Positions 8,397 through 9,827 of a stretch of DNA of 9,827 nt are shown here, one piece after another. Each line of letters starts with the position of its first letter. The stretch's first letter is position 1. The position numbers and the translations under genes are program-made. Source of the DNA: QWPN01 sp044360305 (lineage in GTDB: Bacteria > Planctomycetota > Planctomycetia > Pirellulales > UBA1268). Where the stretch lies: NCBI GenBank assembly GCA_044360305.1, contig JBIKKQ010000130.1, positions 1-9,827 of the forward strand, given 5' to 3'. Below the pieces are notes generated by a model that was not told the DNA's origin, searched no databases, and saw only the letters and a program-made list of their open reading frames with translations.

Positions 8397-8424
8397 GCCT
8401 TTCCGGCCCCCTGCCTGCCTTTCC
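8397..8424 (+). repeat. Direct repeat GCCTTTCC with 20-base period
   Basis: GCCTTTCC occurs at 8397-8404 and again at 8417-8424, exactly 20 bases apart. A one-mismatch copy, GCCTGTCC, lies at 8357-8364, 40 bases before the first. The 20-base steps put all copies on nearly the same face of the helix, as for multiple sites of one regulator. The copies are short and the region is C-rich, so chance is not excluded. Confidence 0.3.
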
Positions 8425-8429
8425 CGGCG

Positions 8430-8442
8430 GGGGCTGAGCCCC
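8430..8442. promoter_or_regulatory. Perfect palindrome, possible operator before the barrel protein gene
   Basis: GGGGCT-G-AGCCCC has two perfect 6-base arms around one central base. It directly abuts the possible -10 element TATCCT (8443-8448) and would sit in the promoter spacer, where a bound repressor would block polymerase. The one-base centre disfavours an RNA hairpin with full arms; with a three-base loop the stem would be 5 GC pairs. It could act as DNA operator, RNA hairpin, or nothing. Confidence 0.3.
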
Positions 8443-8456
8443 TATCCTCCCGCCCC

Positions 8457-9536
8457 ATGGGCTCGCCTCGCACACCGGTTCTTCGTCTCGCGGCATGCAT
8501 CGCCCTCTGGGGGACAGCCGCCAGTGGTCAGGATCGCATCGCTTTTCTGCCGCCGATCGACTTCAACCTCGACCAGGATTCTTTCGCCAACGAGCCGCTC
8601 TCCGACGCCGACCCCGAAGTCGTCGCGCCACGCCGCAAGTCCGGAGCCCCCTTCGGATCGTCGGCGCCGTTCACGATCGGCGGCTTCTGGGCGCCGGCCG
8701 TGGCCGTTGAGGGCCAGTCGGCCCGGCTCGGGATCAACGCGGAGTATGCCCGGGTGTCGGCGCCGCTGGGCATTCCGGTCGAAGGCAAGCCGATCTGGAT
8801 CGCGATCGCGAAGTTCGGCCGGCTCGAACTGGCCACCGACGCCATCCTCCCCGACTCCAGTCAGCCCGTTCCCGATCAGCTCTGGCTCGTGGAGACCGGT
8901 GTGATGCACGTTCGTCCGCTCGAAGGCGGCGGCACGCTCGGCGGGACGTTTCTGTTCGGATCGGCGAGCGATCGCCCGTATGCCGCGGGCCGCGATCTCA
9001 CGCTCATGGCGATCGGCTTCCACAACCGACCGGCCCGCAACGACCGCGACGAATGGAGCTTCAGCGTCTTCTATTCGCCGACGTCGCAGCTCCCGTATCC
9101 CCTCCCTGGCATCGCGTATGTCTGGCGGCCCGACGAGACGCTCGAGGCGAAGATCGGTGTGCCGCCGGCCATCGAGTGGCGGCCCACGGAAGACTGGACG
9201 TTCAGCGCCAACTACTTTCCGCTGGTGAACTTCAACGCGACAGCCCGCCGCCGCTTGGCCGACGGTCTGTTCCTGCTGGCCTACTACCGCAGCGACACTG
9301 AGATCTACTTCCTGGCCGACCGTCTCCGCGACGACGAGCGTTTCTACGTCTTCGACCAGCGGGCGGCCGTCGGGCTGGAGCGGGTGCTGGGCCGCGGTTT
9401 CTCGCTCGAATTCCTCGGTTCGTACCTGTTCGACCGCCAGCTTTTTCAGGGCACGAACTTCTCGTCGGGCCGCATCGACCAGGTGCGGTTCGATCCCGGG
9501 CTCGGGCTGTCGCTGCAGCTGCTGTGGCGGAGGTGA
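8457..9536 (+). CDS. Secreted, probably outer-membrane beta-barrel protein (DUF6268-like)
   Basis: Predicted 359-residue exported protein. A signal peptide covers about residues 1-24 (basic start, hydrophobic LAACIALWGTAA, likely cleavage after A-S-G). The rest is a series of amphipathic segments with alternating aromatic and polar residues, for example WSFSVFYSP, FSANYFPLVNFNATARRRL, GLFLLAYYRSDTEIYFL and GFSLEFLGSYLFDRQLF. It ends in VRFDPGLGLSLQLLWRR. This pattern fits an outer-membrane beta-barrel. It resembles the DUF6268 outer-membrane family as I remember it; I could not search. The terminal residue is Arg, with the aromatic Trp two positions earlier, so the usual barrel C-terminal signal is imperfect. 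Substrate and role are unknown. The frame is open from a GTG at 8277, but the ATG at 8457 is preferred because it starts the signal peptide. It is divergent from comEC and convergent with the partial gene at the right edge, so it is probably transcribed alone. Confidence 0.82.
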   Translation: MGSPRTPVLRLAACIALWGTAASGQDRIAFLPPIDFNLDQDSFANEPLSDADPEVVAPRRKSGAPFGSSAPFTIGGFWAPAVAVEGQSARLGINAEYARVSAPLGIPVEGKPIWIAIAKFGRLELATDAILPDSSQPVPDQLWLVETGVMHVRPLEGGGTLGGTFLFGSASDRPYAAGRDLTLMAIGFHNRPARNDRDEWSFSVFYSPTSQLPYPLPGIAYVWRPDETLEAKIGVPPAIEWRPTEDWTFSANYFPLVNFNATARRRLADGLFLLAYYRSDTEIYFLADRLRDDERFYVFDQRAAVGLERVLGRGFSLEFLGSYLFDRQLFQGTNFSSGRIDQVRFDPGLGLSLQLLWRR

Positions 9537-9581
9537 GGACGACGCCCCTGGAAGAAGGGTCCGGCCGGATTGTGCCTGGAT

Positions 9582-9594
9582 CGGGGGTGCCCCG
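9582..9594. terminator. Short GC hairpin between convergent genes, possible weak terminator
   Basis: CGGGG-GTG-CCCCG is a perfect 5-pair stem with a 3-base loop, in the 58-base gap between the barrel protein stop and the stop of the partial - strand gene. No T-run follows on either strand, so it is not a standard intrinsic terminator. Its position between two convergent stops is the only reason to consider termination. Confidence 0.22.
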
Positions 9595-9827
9595 TCACTC
9601 CAGCCAGATCGTCTCTCCCTCCGGCCTCGTGCCCAGGAGGATCGCACGAATCGCCTCCCGGTCGGCGGCCGACAGGCGTTGGTATTTGGCCGCCGGCTCG
9701 CGGCCGGCAAGGACCGCCGCCATCCGCTCCCAGAACCGGCGCCGCAGCTCGGCGGGCAAGGCGGCGAAGCTGGCACCGTGGACGAGATGGCAGCAGGGAT
9801 GACGGAACGTCCGCGTGCGCAGGTCGA
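9595..9827 (-). CDS. C-terminal end of a planctomycete-type hypothetical protein (partial)
   Basis: On the - strand a frame enters from the right edge and ends at a TGA (9595-9597), giving the last 76 residues of a longer protein. The sequence reads D-L-R-T-R-T-F-R-H-P-C-C-H-L-V, then FAALPAELRRRFWERM, KYQRLSAADREAIRAILLGT and a terminal TIWLE. It looks coding: it has two well-formed amphipathic helices and a typical domain end. I recall very similar C-termini (an F-K-Y-P-C-S-Y-L-I-Y element, then F-D-A-L-P, then L-S-x-x-D-R-x-A-I-x-E-I-L) in planctomycete proteins of unknown function. The domain could be a helical tail of an enzyme or cytochrome, but the catalytic part would lie beyond the window. 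The start, and any promoter, are outside. It has no ATG in this frame near the edge that would make a sensible short gene, so truncation by the window is the right reading. Confidence 0.7.
   Translation of the reverse strand, partial: DLRTRTFRHPCCHLVHGASFAALPAELRRRFWERMAAVLAGREPAAKYQRLSAADREAIRAILLGTRPEGETIWLE

Larger units (their letters stand above)
8197..8456. promoter_or_regulatory. Divergent intergenic region between comEC and the barrel protein gene
   Basis: 260 bases between two divergently read genes must hold both promoters. On the comEC side no convincing -35/-10 pair is visible. On the other side TATCCT (8443-8448) could be a -10 element, with only a weak TTTCCC (8420-8425) at 17 bases as a -35. 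Its distance to the ATG at 8457 is 8 bases and no Shine-Dalgarno is seen, so a leaderless transcript is possible. The region also holds a palindrome, a direct repeat and one GCGATCGC octamer (8342-8349). Frames remain open through it on both strands, but neither shows a recognisable domain. Confidence 0.45.

Noticed and set aside
8197..8496. An upstream extension of comEC by 100 codons
   Set aside because: The extra sequence is Arg/Pro/Gly-rich without hydrophobic or domain character, and would overlap the start of the divergent gene. The ATG at 8196 has a good GGAGAG site.
5638..8904. A 1088-codon open frame on the + strand opposite comEC
   Set aside because: It has the same register effect as the ccsBA antisense frame. 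The translation is Arg/Pro/Gly-rich with no recognisable fold, and it runs across the intergenic region into the wrong frame of the barrel protein gene.
8442..9776. A 444-codon open frame on the - strand opposite the barrel protein gene
   Set aside because: It is in codon register with the sense gene and lacks any domain. The sense frame has a signal peptide and a barrel-like pattern.
9780..9800. A possible CXXCH heme-binding motif at the Cys-Cys-His of the edge gene
   Set aside because: The cysteines are adjacent (P-C-C-H), so the C-x-x-C-H spacing is not met.
9524..9802. A 92-codon + strand frame after the barrel protein gene
   Set aside because: Its translation is Arg/Ser-rich and featureless, while the opposite strand encodes a well-formed domain end with a proper stop at 9595.

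Overview
The window comes from a high-GC bacterium and reads most like a planctomycete of the Pirellulales type. This is inferred from gene content and protein style, without a search. The pointers are a very long fused ResB-CcsA cytochrome c biogenesis protein, a secreted formylglycine-generating-enzyme-like (SUMF1) protein, a secreted barrel-like protein resembling the DUF6268 group, and at the right edge a C-terminal domain that I recall from planctomycete hypothetical proteins. Coding sequence fills about 96% of the window. No rRNA, tRNA, CRISPR array, insertion sequence or attachment site was seen.

Left block (12-5359, + strand): three genes that look like one operon. A small lipoprotein is followed after 27 bases by the 1219-residue ccsBA fusion, which has a clear GGAGG ribosome binding site. 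The ccsBA stop codon overlaps the start of the SUMF1-like gene in an ATGA junction, suggesting translational coupling. CcsBA would export heme and attach it to apocytochromes c outside the cytoplasmic membrane. The lipoprotein and the SUMF1-like protein should act in the same compartment, so they may be accessory factors of respiration or envelope maturation; that is inference.

Middle block (5317-8196, - strand): a full-length comEC/rec2 gene, encoding the inner-membrane DNA-uptake channel with a C-terminal metallo-beta-lactamase domain. Its 3' end overlaps the 3' end of the SUMF1-like gene by 43 bases, tail to tail.

Right block: a 260-base divergent intergenic region (8197-8456) separates comEC from a secreted, probably outer-membrane barrel protein (8457-9536, +). 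That region holds a perfect GGGGCT-G-AGCCCC palindrome next to a possible -10 element and a spaced direct repeat. A 58-base convergent gap with a short GC hairpin follows. The window ends inside a gene on the - strand, of which only the last 76 residues are present.

I see no clearly new multi-gene system. The points most worth a second look are the lipoprotein/ccsBA/SUMF1 linkage, the large uncharacterised middle region of CcsBA, the SUMF1-like protein lacking one of the two active-site cysteines, the altered first motif of the ComEC nuclease-like domain, and the operator-like sequences in the divergent region.
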